This document shows, one piece after another, positions 41,860 through 50,358 of a stretch of DNA of 64,000 nucleotides (positions within the stretch are counted from its first letter, which is position 1; every line of letters begins with the position of its first letter). Under the pieces are notes generated by a model. That model searched no databases. It was given only the letters and a program-made list of their open reading frames with translations, and was not told the DNA's origin. Source of the stretch: Pedobacter rhizosphaerae (GTDB lineage: Bacteria > Bacteroidota > Bacteroidia > Sphingobacteriales > Sphingobacteriaceae); contig NZ_FOGG01000003.1 of the NCBI RefSeq assembly GCF_900111155.1, positions 1-64,000 of the forward strand. Direction: 5' to 3'. The translations under genes and the position numbers were made by a program.

Positions 41860-44029
41860 GGGGACCATATGTATATTTTATTTTATACTCCTTCCCTTTT
41901 TCAATCTTTATCTCGTATACACCTTTCCCTATTTCTGTCACCACAGCACCAGGAGCATTTGGCTTAGATTTACTTTTTAATTTTAAAGTGCCCATCCCGA
42001 CCGCTGATTTCACTTTGATTTCTTTGTTGCTGCAATAGACTTCAATATCGCCATTAGGTGTAGGCACCTTACCTTCCATCCAGGCCAAACCGCCTAAATT
42101 AGGTTCAATGGCATAAGTTTTATAACCGGGTTTGGTTGGCTGAACGCCTAAATAATATCTTCCCAGCAAATAAATCGGACTGGCACCCCAGGCGTGGCAC
42201 AAGCTTTTTCCAAAGGGCCTGCCATACATGGCTAAATGTTCTGTCCCTTTTTTATCTGGATTATATTCTTCCCAAAAAGAGGTTGCACCAAGCTTTAACA
42301 TACCACCCCAATAGCTTTTCATCTCTTTAAGCACGTAAGATTGCTCACCCATGGCACATAATGCCTCCAATTCATAAAAGCGCATATAAGGTGTAGTGAT
42401 TTTAGCCACGTTATCGTTTAAAAGCACATTCTTTTTTACCCCTAGCTTTTGATCCGCAGTAAAATAATCGAAGAAGATGCCAAACATGTTTGCGTAGCGC
42501 GTTACATTGTCTGTAGGTTTTCCCGCTATTCTGCTGTGCACCAAAGCCTGTTTATTGGCGTTCCAGTAAAGGTCAAAAAGCTTCTTTTTTAATGTTGTTG
42601 CTTGTTGATCATATTTCGCAGCACCATCGGCATCATTGGCCAGTTTAGCGCAAAGCGACATCGTTTCTAAGCTTCTGGCATATAAAAGCTGTTCGAAGCT
42701 CACTTCCCCTTCTTTACTCAATTTATCAGCCCAGTCTATGAATATCCAGTCGCCGGGCATCCATTCTAACAATCCATCTTTATTCTTTCTGCCATCAATG
42801 TAAGTCATTAAAGATTGCATTCGTGGGTAAATATCCTGTACAAATTTCTGATCGCCTGTGAATTTGTAGTAATCGTAAATCCCCAAAAACCAATAGAAAG
42901 AATAATCCATAATGGTGTTAATATGAGCCGTTACAGGATCCTTTCCACGCTGTGCCCATAATGTTCTTTTAACTGTTTCGGCATCAAAGAATGAATAATA
43001 ATTCATCAGGTAGCTTTGGTAAGCATCTCCAGACCATACCCATCTGTCTCTTTTGATGCCATCGATGAAAAATTCGCGGGTGTTGAGGTGAAAAGTATAC
43101 TTGGCTACATCATAAATTTTGTTCAACTCCTTATCAGATGACTTAAAACTCCCCTTTTCGGTTACGGGAGCATACTCATATAACATAGAGATAGAATCTG
43201 CTGCTACAGAACCCTCGTATTGTGCATTTACGTATCTGAAAGCCTTAGATAAGGGCATGATGGAGTCCTTTTTAGCGGATAGATCTATATCCAGATAGTC
43301 AAGGGTTTCACATTTATCTGTTGATAGCGCTTCTTCTCTGGATTCTCCATAATAAATACTCATTCTGCCCTTACCCCTCAATCCATGAACCTTAATAAAT
43401 CCGAAAGTTTCTTTTCCAAAATCGGATAAAGTTCCCTGGTTTGCCTTTTCTATTTTCGTAGCTGCATGAGGGGTAACGGGCAATTTGAACGCAGATGGTG
43501 CAATTAAAGGGTCGGTAAAATGCCATGATCCAGCAGAAACAAAGGTTGTTCCCGATTTATCTGAGGTTTTACCACTGGCATCAATCCACTCCTTATCTTC
43601 AAAGGTACTTAGCCAGGTTTCATCAGATATCACGGTTTTTCCCTGAACAAAAATTGCAGGAACCTGGGCTTGATTATAAACCTTTAAACTTAATTTATGC
43701 TTCCCGGCTGGAATTTTAATGGTTTTCGGGAAACCGGAAATGGCTTGACCGTCTATTTTTACATTGTAGGTACCTTCTACATACAACTTAACTTCTTCTG
43801 GTTCGGTTAACGTAAATTCCTTGTGAAAATCGACCAAAACATAATGACTATCCATCTTCCAAAAGACAGGAAAAAAAGATCCTCTTTCAGTCCTTCTGTT
43901 TTGCATCACATTGCTCATGTAGATATCAAAATCGCCAGGGTACCAAATCCAGGAAGCCTTTTGAGCTTGTGCCTGGTCTACAAATAAACTTGCTGCAAGT
44001 GCCAGAAAAAGGCAAATTCTGTGTTTCAT
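41849..44029 (-). CDS. GH78-like (alpha/alpha)6 alpha-L-rhamnosidase
   Basis: This 726-residue exported enzyme has a signal peptide ending at QAQAQ. The N-terminal beta domain (KASWIWYPGDFDIYMSN) and jelly roll are followed by the six-hairpin barrel typical of Bac_rhamnosid6H: EFFIDGIKRDRWVWSGDAYQSYLMNYY with the candidate catalytic acid, EWMPGDWIFIDWAD and the C-terminal LCHAWGASPIYLLGRYYLGV. It is shorter than the GH78 enzymes at 37930 and 54517, with a different catalytic loop, so specificity may differ. Its last residues (PHGL) come from a hairpin repeat. It starts 4 bp after the SSS symporter stop and should be co-transcribed with it. Confidence 0.82.
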   Translation of the reverse strand: MKHRICLFLALAASLFVDQAQAQKASWIWYPGDFDIYMSNVMQNRRTERGSFFPVFWKMDSHYVLVDFHKEFTLTEPEEVKLYVEGTYNVKIDGQAISGFPKTIKIPAGKHKLSLKVYNQAQVPAIFVQGKTVISDETWLSTFEDKEWIDASGKTSDKSGTTFVSAGSWHFTDPLIAPSAFKLPVTPHAATKIEKANQGTLSDFGKETFGFIKVHGLRGKGRMSIYYGESREEALSTDKCETLDYLDIDLSAKKDSIMPLSKAFRYVNAQYEGSVAADSISMLYEYAPVTEKGSFKSSDKELNKIYDVAKYTFHLNTREFFIDGIKRDRWVWSGDAYQSYLMNYYSFFDAETVKRTLWAQRGKDPVTAHINTIMDYSFYWFLGIYDYYKFTGDQKFVQDIYPRMQSLMTYIDGRKNKDGLLEWMPGDWIFIDWADKLSKEGEVSFEQLLYARSLETMSLCAKLANDADGAAKYDQQATTLKKKLFDLYWNANKQALVHSRIAGKPTDNVTRYANMFGIFFDYFTADQKLGVKKNVLLNDNVAKITTPYMRFYELEALCAMGEQSYVLKEMKSYWGGMLKLGATSFWEEYNPDKKGTEHLAMYGRPFGKSLCHAWGASPIYLLGRYYLGVQPTKPGYKTYAIEPNLGGLAWMEGKVPTPNGDIEVYCSNKEIKVKSAVGMGTLKLKSKSKPNAPGAVVTEIGKGVYEIKIEKGKEYKIKYTYGPHGL

Positions 44030-44033
44030 ACAA

Positions 44034-45623
44034 TTAATGTCCGTTAAAGAAAATATAAAGTAAAACCATTACAATGGCTAATGCAATCCAGGAAATCCAT
44101 ACTGTGCGATCAGGTTTTTCAATGTTGGCCTGATGCGATTCATTAACCTGATAAACACTAGGTGATCGATCCAGGATAGAAATCACTACAGCGAGGAACA
44201 ACAAAACCATAAAGATCAGGAAGGAAAGAATCAAATAATGTGGCCAAAAGCCAAATTTATCTGGTGGTAAAATCCATAAATAGGTTATTCCAACCCCCAA
44301 ACTAAAAATGGAGCCGATGGAAAGTGTAAAATTAACGGCTTTCCTGGTGGTTTTTTTCCAGAATACCGTCAGTAAAAACACCACAGAAAGCGGTGGCGCA
44401 ATAAAGCCTAAAACCGATTGAAAAACATCAAAAAGATTCAATCCTTTAATGTTATCAATAGCAAGTACAACAATTACTGCAAAGATGCAGCCTGCTACAA
44501 CAGCCAACCTGCCTACCTTAACAATTTGCTCATTGCTGGCAGTGGGGTTGAACTTCTTTACATAAACATCCATGGTAAAAACCGTACTCAGTGAATTTAA
44601 TGAAGATCCAATTGTTCCCACTAAAACGGCAATCAGCACCACAATCACTAAACCATTCATTCCTGGCGGAAAAAGATTCGTAACCATGGTCATGTAGGCC
44701 TCATTAGGGTCTTTCAAATTGGGGAAAAGCACGTAACACAATATTCCCGTAAGGATGAATAAGGGGAGTGAAAGTATTTTTAACCAGCCAATAAAGCTCA
44801 CTCCCAACTGTCCCTGTTTTAAATTTTTGGCTCCTAAAACAGATTGAACCATAGATTGATCGGTACAGAAAAAAGCGACTGCAGCTACCGGATAACCTAG
44901 TAAAATGGCGTACCAGGGATATTTAGGATCGCTGGCTGGCTGAACTAAGTTCCAGAAATGCGATGGCGTTTTTTGGTATAATTCGGCTATTCCACCTACT
45001 TTGTACAAGCCCAATATGGTTAGTGAAAGCGATACCGCAATCAGTAAAATCATCTGAAATACATTTACTTTGGCAATGGCTTTCAATCCACCAAAAAAGG
45101 TAAACAAACCTGCGAAGGCAACCAATACGGTGACCGATTGCCACATAGGGATACCCAAAATCTGACGAACTAAAAACCCTCCGGCGAATAAGCCCAAAGA
45201 TAGCCAGGAGATCAGAATTTTAACCAGGGCATACCAGGCCAGGATATTTTGAGTAGAGTCGCCATAGCGATTCCCCATGAATTCGGGCATGGTACTTACT
45301 TTCGCCGCTAAGTATTTGGGTGCAAAAACGATGGCAAGCAAGAATAAAAAGATAAATGCATACCAATCAAAATTTACCGCCACAATACCAGTGGTATAGC
45401 CTATACTGGCAAAGGCAAGTAACATGGAAGGCCCCACATTGGTGCCCCACATATTAAAGCCAATACTTGCCCAGCCTAAAGATTTATTAGCCAGAAAGAG
45501 ATTCTCATCCTTTTTTTCGCCTTTCGAAAAACTGGCTTTGTAACCAATGAATACCAAAATAATGACATATGCTGCCACGATGAGGTAATCTAAACTGGTT
45601 AAACGTTCTATAATGTTTCCCAT
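44034..45623 (-). CDS. SSS-family sodium:sugar symporter
   Basis: This 529-residue inner-membrane protein has about 14 spans in the LeuT-like SSS/SGLT pattern. Landmarks: GWASIGFNMWGTNVGPSMLLAFASIGY (span 1, sodium-binding region), STMPEFMGNRYG, FAGLFTFFGGLKAIAKVNVFQ, FFCTDQSMVQSVLGAKN and GTIGSSLNSLSTVFTMDVY. The family imports sugars or sugar acids with Na+. As first gene of a pair with a GH78-like enzyme it probably imports the released rhamnose or an oligosaccharide; the substrate is inferred. Confidence 0.92.
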   Translation of the reverse strand: MGNIIERLTSLDYLIVAAYVIILVFIGYKASFSKGEKKDENLFLANKSLGWASIGFNMWGTNVGPSMLLAFASIGYTTGIVAVNFDWYAFIFLFLLAIVFAPKYLAAKVSTMPEFMGNRYGDSTQNILAWYALVKILISWLSLGLFAGGFLVRQILGIPMWQSVTVLVAFAGLFTFFGGLKAIAKVNVFQMILLIAVSLSLTILGLYKVGGIAELYQKTPSHFWNLVQPASDPKYPWYAILLGYPVAAVAFFCTDQSMVQSVLGAKNLKQGQLGVSFIGWLKILSLPLFILTGILCYVLFPNLKDPNEAYMTMVTNLFPPGMNGLVIVVLIAVLVGTIGSSLNSLSTVFTMDVYVKKFNPTASNEQIVKVGRLAVVAGCIFAVIVVLAIDNIKGLNLFDVFQSVLGFIAPPLSVVFLLTVFWKKTTRKAVNFTLSIGSIFSLGVGITYLWILPPDKFGFWPHYLILSFLIFMVLLFLAVVISILDRSPSVYQVNESHQANIEKPDRTVWISWIALAIVMVLLYIFFNGH

Positions 45624-45640
45624 TAGTTATAATTTGACCC

Positions 45641-45817
45641 ATGGCGCGTGGCACACGCGCCATGTATTGCTTTTTACTTTGATTGTTCGTGACACACCTA
45701 CCATGAAATATTCATCTTGCTGCATCCTGAGTGAAGGATCCGGGGTATGGACACGCGCCATGTATTGCCTTTTGCTTTGATTGTATATTCTCAAATGGTT
45801 TCTATGTCACAAACCAT
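45641..45817. repeat. Covarying hairpin repeats between SSS symporter and oxidoreductase
   Basis: ATGGCGCGTG-GCA-CACGCGCCAT at 45641-45663 is a perfect hairpin of the family seen at 41743-41859. Degenerate copies lie near 45683-45704 and 45795-45817, and a half copy (ACACGCGCCATG) near 45750. The block fills the 197 bp between the two genes and can form strong stem-loops. Confidence 0.75.
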
Positions 45818-45820
45818 GAT

Positions 45821-46912
45821 TTACAGGCCAATAGACTCCCTGGTAATGCTATTCGCGTTCAAAATATCATCTATTTTTACAGGCAACCCTGTTTCTAAAG
45901 ATTTATCCATTGCCTGAAGCAAGGCCACAGTGCCAATGCCTTCCTTTAAATCGGGGTAGGCGGTAAAGTTGTTGTTGATGCTATCGGCAAAGTAATCCAG
46001 GTAGTTTTGATACTCTCCGGCATGGTGACTTTGGCCTTCAAAACGGAAATAATGTTTTAAGGTAGCATCTCCCCAACGAATGATACGCTCTTCGCCGGTA
46101 TTGTCTGTTATGGCATAACGTAATTCATGATAATCGGCCTGACTTGCGCCCTCAGTACCCCTTAGTATGCAGGACATACCGCTATCTCGTGCCGTAGGTT
46201 GCGTAGGACCGGTGTAAGCACCACTCACCCTGGCAATCCTGCCATCTTTAGCTTTGAAAATGAAATGCATGGTATCCTGATTTTTCAAACCAGCACTTTT
46301 CCCATTACTACTAAGCATGCCATAGCCCATTACCTCTTCAATATCAGGCAAATACCAGCGAATAAAATCTGCCGGATGGCTTAAGCCGCCATATAGCCAT
46401 TTGAAGGATTGCTTTAAGGACCAGCCTTTTTCTAAAAACCAGCGGTGATCTGCGTGATAATGACTTTCTATGGTGATCAGATCCCCGATTAGGCCTGCAT
46501 CAAAATCTTTTCTTTGTCTCATGGCAGGTTCAAAAAAGCGTGAACTCTGACCTACAAATACCTTTTTTCTGGATTTTTTGCCTAATTCGAGCAGTTCATT
46601 GGCCTGAGATAAATCATCGATAAAAGGTTTGGTGCAAACCACATGCTTTCCATGCAATAAGGCTTGTTTGATGTGCTCAAAATGCAGGTGATCTGGTGTG
46701 TAAATCGCAATCATATCGATCTTATCACTGGTTAACATATCCTCATAATTGGTGGTCCAGTTTTGAAAATCAAATTCCAGTGCACGTTCCTCGCAAAGCT
46801 TTTTATTGGCATCGCAAATCTGAATCAATTTGAATTTTCTACTCGATAATGATGCAGAAATGGTGCTTCTGCCCTCTCCTAATCCTAGGATCCCTAATCT
46901 TAACATGGTCAT
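45821..46912 (-). CDS. Gfo/Idh/MocA family oxidoreductase
   Basis: This 363-residue oxidoreductase has the Rossmann motif LGILGLGEGRSTI, IAIYTPDHLHFEH and the lysine motif VVCTKPFIDD, followed by the alpha/beta domain with SHYHADHRWF and KWLYGGLSHPADFIRW. It is the last gene of the operon esterase, TIM-barrel, beta-helix/mutarotase, oxidoreductase (gaps 4-22 bp). Together with the Tat-exported TIM-barrel protein it probably acts on a sugar or cyclitol-like product; the substrate is unknown. No signal peptide is seen, so it is cytoplasmic. Confidence 0.87.
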   Translation of the reverse strand: MTMLRLGILGLGEGRSTISASLSSRKFKLIQICDANKKLCEERALEFDFQNWTTNYEDMLTSDKIDMIAIYTPDHLHFEHIKQALLHGKHVVCTKPFIDDLSQANELLELGKKSRKKVFVGQSSRFFEPAMRQRKDFDAGLIGDLITIESHYHADHRWFLEKGWSLKQSFKWLYGGLSHPADFIRWYLPDIEEVMGYGMLSSNGKSAGLKNQDTMHFIFKAKDGRIARVSGAYTGPTQPTARDSGMSCILRGTEGASQADYHELRYAITDNTGEERIIRWGDATLKHYFRFEGQSHHAGEYQNYLDYFADSINNNFTAYPDLKEGIGTVALLQAMDKSLETGLPVKIDDILNANSITRESIGL

Positions 46913-46934
46913 ATTTTTTCTAAGCGTTTTATGG

Positions 46935-49445
46935 TTAGTTTAATGGTTTAAAGAAAACCCAAACTTCATCGGGTTTTGTTCCTGCAATGCCTTCCTGGTA
47001 TTTCTTCATGAGGGCATTCCATTCGTCTACTTTTGGGTTATTTGCTGTGGTTTTCGGATTAAGCTCATCCAGGCTTTTTCCTTTAGGTATACTGATAATC
47101 AGCATCAATTGCCGATCGTTTTTATAAATCACCAATTGCTGAAATTCTGCGTTACAGAAGCCTTTTGATAGTTCTGGCCACTTTTCGAATTGGGTTTTAT
47201 GATAATCCAGGTATTCGGACTGTAGTTTTTTATCTTTAACCAGATTTGCCGATAAAATGATGTTGTCCCATTCTTTCACAGGTTCTAATCCGCAATTTAC
47301 CTTTCTGTTGAAATGATAAATCTGATCTTCATAAAGTTTAATGGCGGTTGGATTTAATCGTTTCAGGGTTTGCTGCAGGCTTTCCACTTTTAAGTTGGAA
47401 GTATAGATAACCAGGCGATTACTCCAGTTAAAAATATCGGTGGTTTTAAGATTATTTTCCTGTGCAAAAGTTTTTAAGGTGCCCGAATCCGGGATGCTGT
47501 CTGCATGGAAGATCAGCTCAAAAAATACAGGCTTAGCAATAGCAATATTGGTTCCTCTTTTTGAATGACTTGCTTTATATTTTTGCAGATATCGATGAGC
47601 AGGGCTTAAACCAGCATTTTTTCTAATGGTTGATGAAACATTTGCCCCATTGTCCTTCCATATATTATCTGGCCCATTGGCATTTTGCAGGTATTTTTCA
47701 TTAGGTGTCCAGTTATCCTTAATGGTGAAACCCGATGAGCCTTCATCAGTATAAAGATAGAACCAATGTTCTGGAAGATGTGCATAAGGTGCTTTGTAGA
47801 TACTATCGACAACATTTTCTGTGATTTGGGAACCCGGCTGCGCGGAAAGGGTATAAATTCCGGCCACATCGTACATGTGCTTGCCGTAATGATGAATTTT
47901 ATTTCCCTTTATGATGTTGTTCGCCATCACATTTTTGGTTTTGGTCCAGCCCCAACCCATGCTAATGCCCGAATAAGAAACATCACTAATTTCATTGTGA
48001 AGAATCTTCAGTCCATTCACATATCCGGCACCAATACCTACTGCACCCCAATCCTCATTAGTTACATCTGTGATGAGGTTATTTTCAATATTATTATCTT
48101 TAGACACTACCCTTAAATCTTTAGGTAGATAAGGCAAATGTACTTCCGTTGATTCATCTGAGAATGTACCCATCAAAATCCCAGAGCCACCGATGTCTTT
48201 AAATAAATTACCTTTGATGGTGTTATTATGCGTTCCTTTTCCATAATCCAGGCCGGTTGAAGCGTGATGTTCAAAGCTACAGGATTCAAAATTAACCTGA
48301 TTGGCATACTGAATTTCAATTGCTGCTGCAGGCCGACCCACCCAAGCCTGGTTTTCTAAATTCTTTTTATCTGCTGTGCCGGGTACTTTAAGTTTATAGG
48401 CATCAAGCATGTACATTCCTGCCTGATGCGGAACATGCCCTTGCTGAGCCGGTCTCAACCAGCTGCTGTGCTCAAAGGAAATGCCTTTAAAAGTGATATG
48501 AGACACGGGATGATCTATGTTCCCCTCTACTTTCATTAATTGCGTTAAAACCGGTACAATAACCTGCGCATGGCTCAAATTTTCTGTTGCTTTTGGCCAA
48601 TAATAAAGTTTATGATTTTTCAGGTCTTCAAACCATTCTCCGGGTTGATCTAAAAATTGGATGGAATTGTATAAGTTAAAGGCAGAATTCCCTGTTTTTT
48701 GGGAGAACCAGGGTGCTGGCCAGGGGTGTTCAGACTGGATTCTGCTTTCCGGTTGCATAAAATACAATTCTGCCTTTGTTTTATCTATTTTAACAGACTT
48801 TACCCGCAGGTTGGCTACAGCCCACCATTGGTGGATCAGCATTTCAATGCTGTTGCTTTCGTTTAGGTTTATGCCTTTGGGTAAGGGAATGGCACAAGTT
48901 TGTTTTTCCGTATTCCAAGATAAAATTCTACCCATTTCATCACCATTAAAATATTTCGCATTAGTAGCCTTTTCACCATTAATCCAAAGTTGCCTGAAAA
49001 GTAAGTCAACACCCCCATAGTTAGGTATATCTGCAACCCAAATCTTCCCTACTGCATTTTTCGGTAAGCCAGGGATTTTTCCTGTTACTTTTTTCCATCC
49101 TTTAATTTCCGTTCCACCACTAAAAACCACCTTTTCATTATCATGGGCGACGATTTCTGTGGGGCTCTCTTTACTTCCTGCATCCTCAGGACGAATAACA
49201 ATCGGTTCGTCCAGTTTGTAAAAGCCTTTTTTAATGATAATCCGCACTCCGGTTTTTACAGCAGGGTCATTTAAACGACGAAGCTCCCGGGCTTTTCGCA
49301 ATGCAGCATGTAATGAGGCTAAAGGCTTTTCTTTGGCACCTGTGTTTGTATCTGCGCCGTTTGTAGCAACATAAATATCTACCGCATGAGCTTGCAGGTA
49401 ACATAAATTTATTAATAACAAAAGCGTAATACTTAACTTCTTCAT
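46935..49445 (-). CDS. Right-handed beta-helix glycosidase (GH141-like) fused to an L-rhamnose-mutarotase-like domain
   Basis: This 836-residue exported protein has a signal peptide ending near residue 21. Residues 22-610 form a right-handed beta-helix of the GH141/pectate-lyase-like type: VATNGADTNTGAKEKPLASLHAALRKARE, then many N-x-I turns (ITFKGISFEHS, IEIQYANQVNFESCSFEH, NNIENNLITDV, LKILHNEISDVSYSGISMGWGW). Residues 725-834 match the L-rhamnose mutarotase (RhaM/RhaU) fold: EYLDYHKTQFEKWPELSKGF, QQLVIYKNDRQLMLIISIP, VDEWNALMKKYQ and DEVWVFFKPL. Residues 636-715 look like a second ferredoxin-like unit. The first part likely cleaves a deoxyhexose or related linkage; the tail may interconvert the rhamnose or fucose anomers. 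Exactly this combination is not one I know. Confidence 0.78.
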   Translation of the reverse strand: MKKLSITLLLLINLCYLQAHAVDIYVATNGADTNTGAKEKPLASLHAALRKARELRRLNDPAVKTGVRIIIKKGFYKLDEPIVIRPEDAGSKESPTEIVAHDNEKVVFSGGTEIKGWKKVTGKIPGLPKNAVGKIWVADIPNYGGVDLLFRQLWINGEKATNAKYFNGDEMGRILSWNTEKQTCAIPLPKGINLNESNSIEMLIHQWWAVANLRVKSVKIDKTKAELYFMQPESRIQSEHPWPAPWFSQKTGNSAFNLYNSIQFLDQPGEWFEDLKNHKLYYWPKATENLSHAQVIVPVLTQLMKVEGNIDHPVSHITFKGISFEHSSWLRPAQQGHVPHQAGMYMLDAYKLKVPGTADKKNLENQAWVGRPAAAIEIQYANQVNFESCSFEHHASTGLDYGKGTHNNTIKGNLFKDIGGSGILMGTFSDESTEVHLPYLPKDLRVVSKDNNIENNLITDVTNEDWGAVGIGAGYVNGLKILHNEISDVSYSGISMGWGWTKTKNVMANNIIKGNKIHHYGKHMYDVAGIYTLSAQPGSQITENVVDSIYKAPYAHLPEHWFYLYTDEGSSGFTIKDNWTPNEKYLQNANGPDNIWKDNGANVSSTIRKNAGLSPAHRYLQKYKASHSKRGTNIAIAKPVFFELIFHADSIPDSGTLKTFAQENNLKTTDIFNWSNRLVIYTSNLKVESLQQTLKRLNPTAIKLYEDQIYHFNRKVNCGLEPVKEWDNIILSANLVKDKKLQSEYLDYHKTQFEKWPELSKGFCNAEFQQLVIYKNDRQLMLIISIPKGKSLDELNPKTTANNPKVDEWNALMKKYQEGIAGTKPDEVWVFFKPLN

Positions 49446-49454
49446 CTTAAAGGG

Positions 49455-50354
49455 TTACTGGGCTTGAAAAATTGATTTTAGGTATGTGGTATTGGCTGTA
49501 AAGTTTCTTCTTACGTCTGTTGGTGTTTGGGCATCTCTTGAGCGTTCTACCACCAGCCATCCCTTCCAACCCATATCATCTAGTGTTTGTTTAACTTCTT
49601 GTAAATTAATTTTGGGATCGTTCTGCAGCCATACACCGTCTTCATTTGTGCTGTGAATCTGGATAATGTGCTTCTTACCTAAAATCCTTAATTCCTGATG
49701 TAAATCTCTTCCGTTTTTTAAGGCATTAGAAAAATTGAAATAGCTTTTAACGGCTTTACATCCAACTTCCTGTAGCAATGCCAACTCTCCTTTTGCATCT
49801 AAAGCGCTTTCAATTCCGATAATAACGCCTGCTTTGGAAGCCATTTTACCAGCAACTTTTAGTCTTTCAATAATGGCTCCCCGGAGTTCGGGATACTTAA
49901 TTAAATCGCCCTGAATACCTAATGGAAGAAAAACCACCTTTACGCCCATCGACTTTGCCGTATCCAGGCAGTCCTGAATCATTTTTTGATAAGTTGGGCG
50001 GGTGGCAAAAGATTGCGCGTAAAATCCAGTCATGGCTAAAGAACAGATTTCAATATTTAACGCCTTGGCCTGATCTAAAAATTGCTGTCTGGTGATTGGG
50101 TCTGCGAGCTTATTATCAAATGTTTCCCGGTTCCCTAAGCCGCCCATATCCAGTTCTAACCCATCGGCTCCAATTTCTTTGGCCAAGGGAAAAGCGCTAA
50201 TTTTCTGTCTTTTGAGGATCATGAGGTCAATCACTGCCACTTTGTAGCGATTTCTCTTTTCAGCTGCAAATAACAATTGATTTGGCAGGCATAAGCTGCC
50301 TGTTACCAAGGCCAACTGCCCTATAAAACGCCTCCTGTTTTGATTGAACTCCAT
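49455..50354 (-). CDS. Tat-exported TIM-barrel sugar isomerase/epimerase-like protein
   Basis: The start is taken as the ATG at 50354 (299 residues, MEFNQNRRRFIGQLALV), 4 bp after the esterase stop; an ATG at 50402 would overlap that gene by 44 bp. The twin-arginine motif RRRFIG with a following hydrophobic stretch marks Tat export to the periplasm. The body is an AP-endonuclease-2/xylose-isomerase-like TIM barrel: KEIGADGLELDMGGLG, CLDTAKSMGVKVVFLPLG, GVIIGIESALDAKG, HIIQIHSTNEDGVW and GWLVVERSRD, with Glu, His and Asp candidates for a metal site. Substrate is unknown. Confidence 0.82.
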   Translation of the reverse strand: MEFNQNRRRFIGQLALVTGSLCLPNQLLFAAEKRNRYKVAVIDLMILKRQKISAFPLAKEIGADGLELDMGGLGNRETFDNKLADPITRQQFLDQAKALNIEICSLAMTGFYAQSFATRPTYQKMIQDCLDTAKSMGVKVVFLPLGIQGDLIKYPELRGAIIERLKVAGKMASKAGVIIGIESALDAKGELALLQEVGCKAVKSYFNFSNALKNGRDLHQELRILGKKHIIQIHSTNEDGVWLQNDPKINLQEVKQTLDDMGWKGWLVVERSRDAQTPTDVRRNFTANTTYLKSIFQAQ

Positions 50355-50358
50355 CAGC

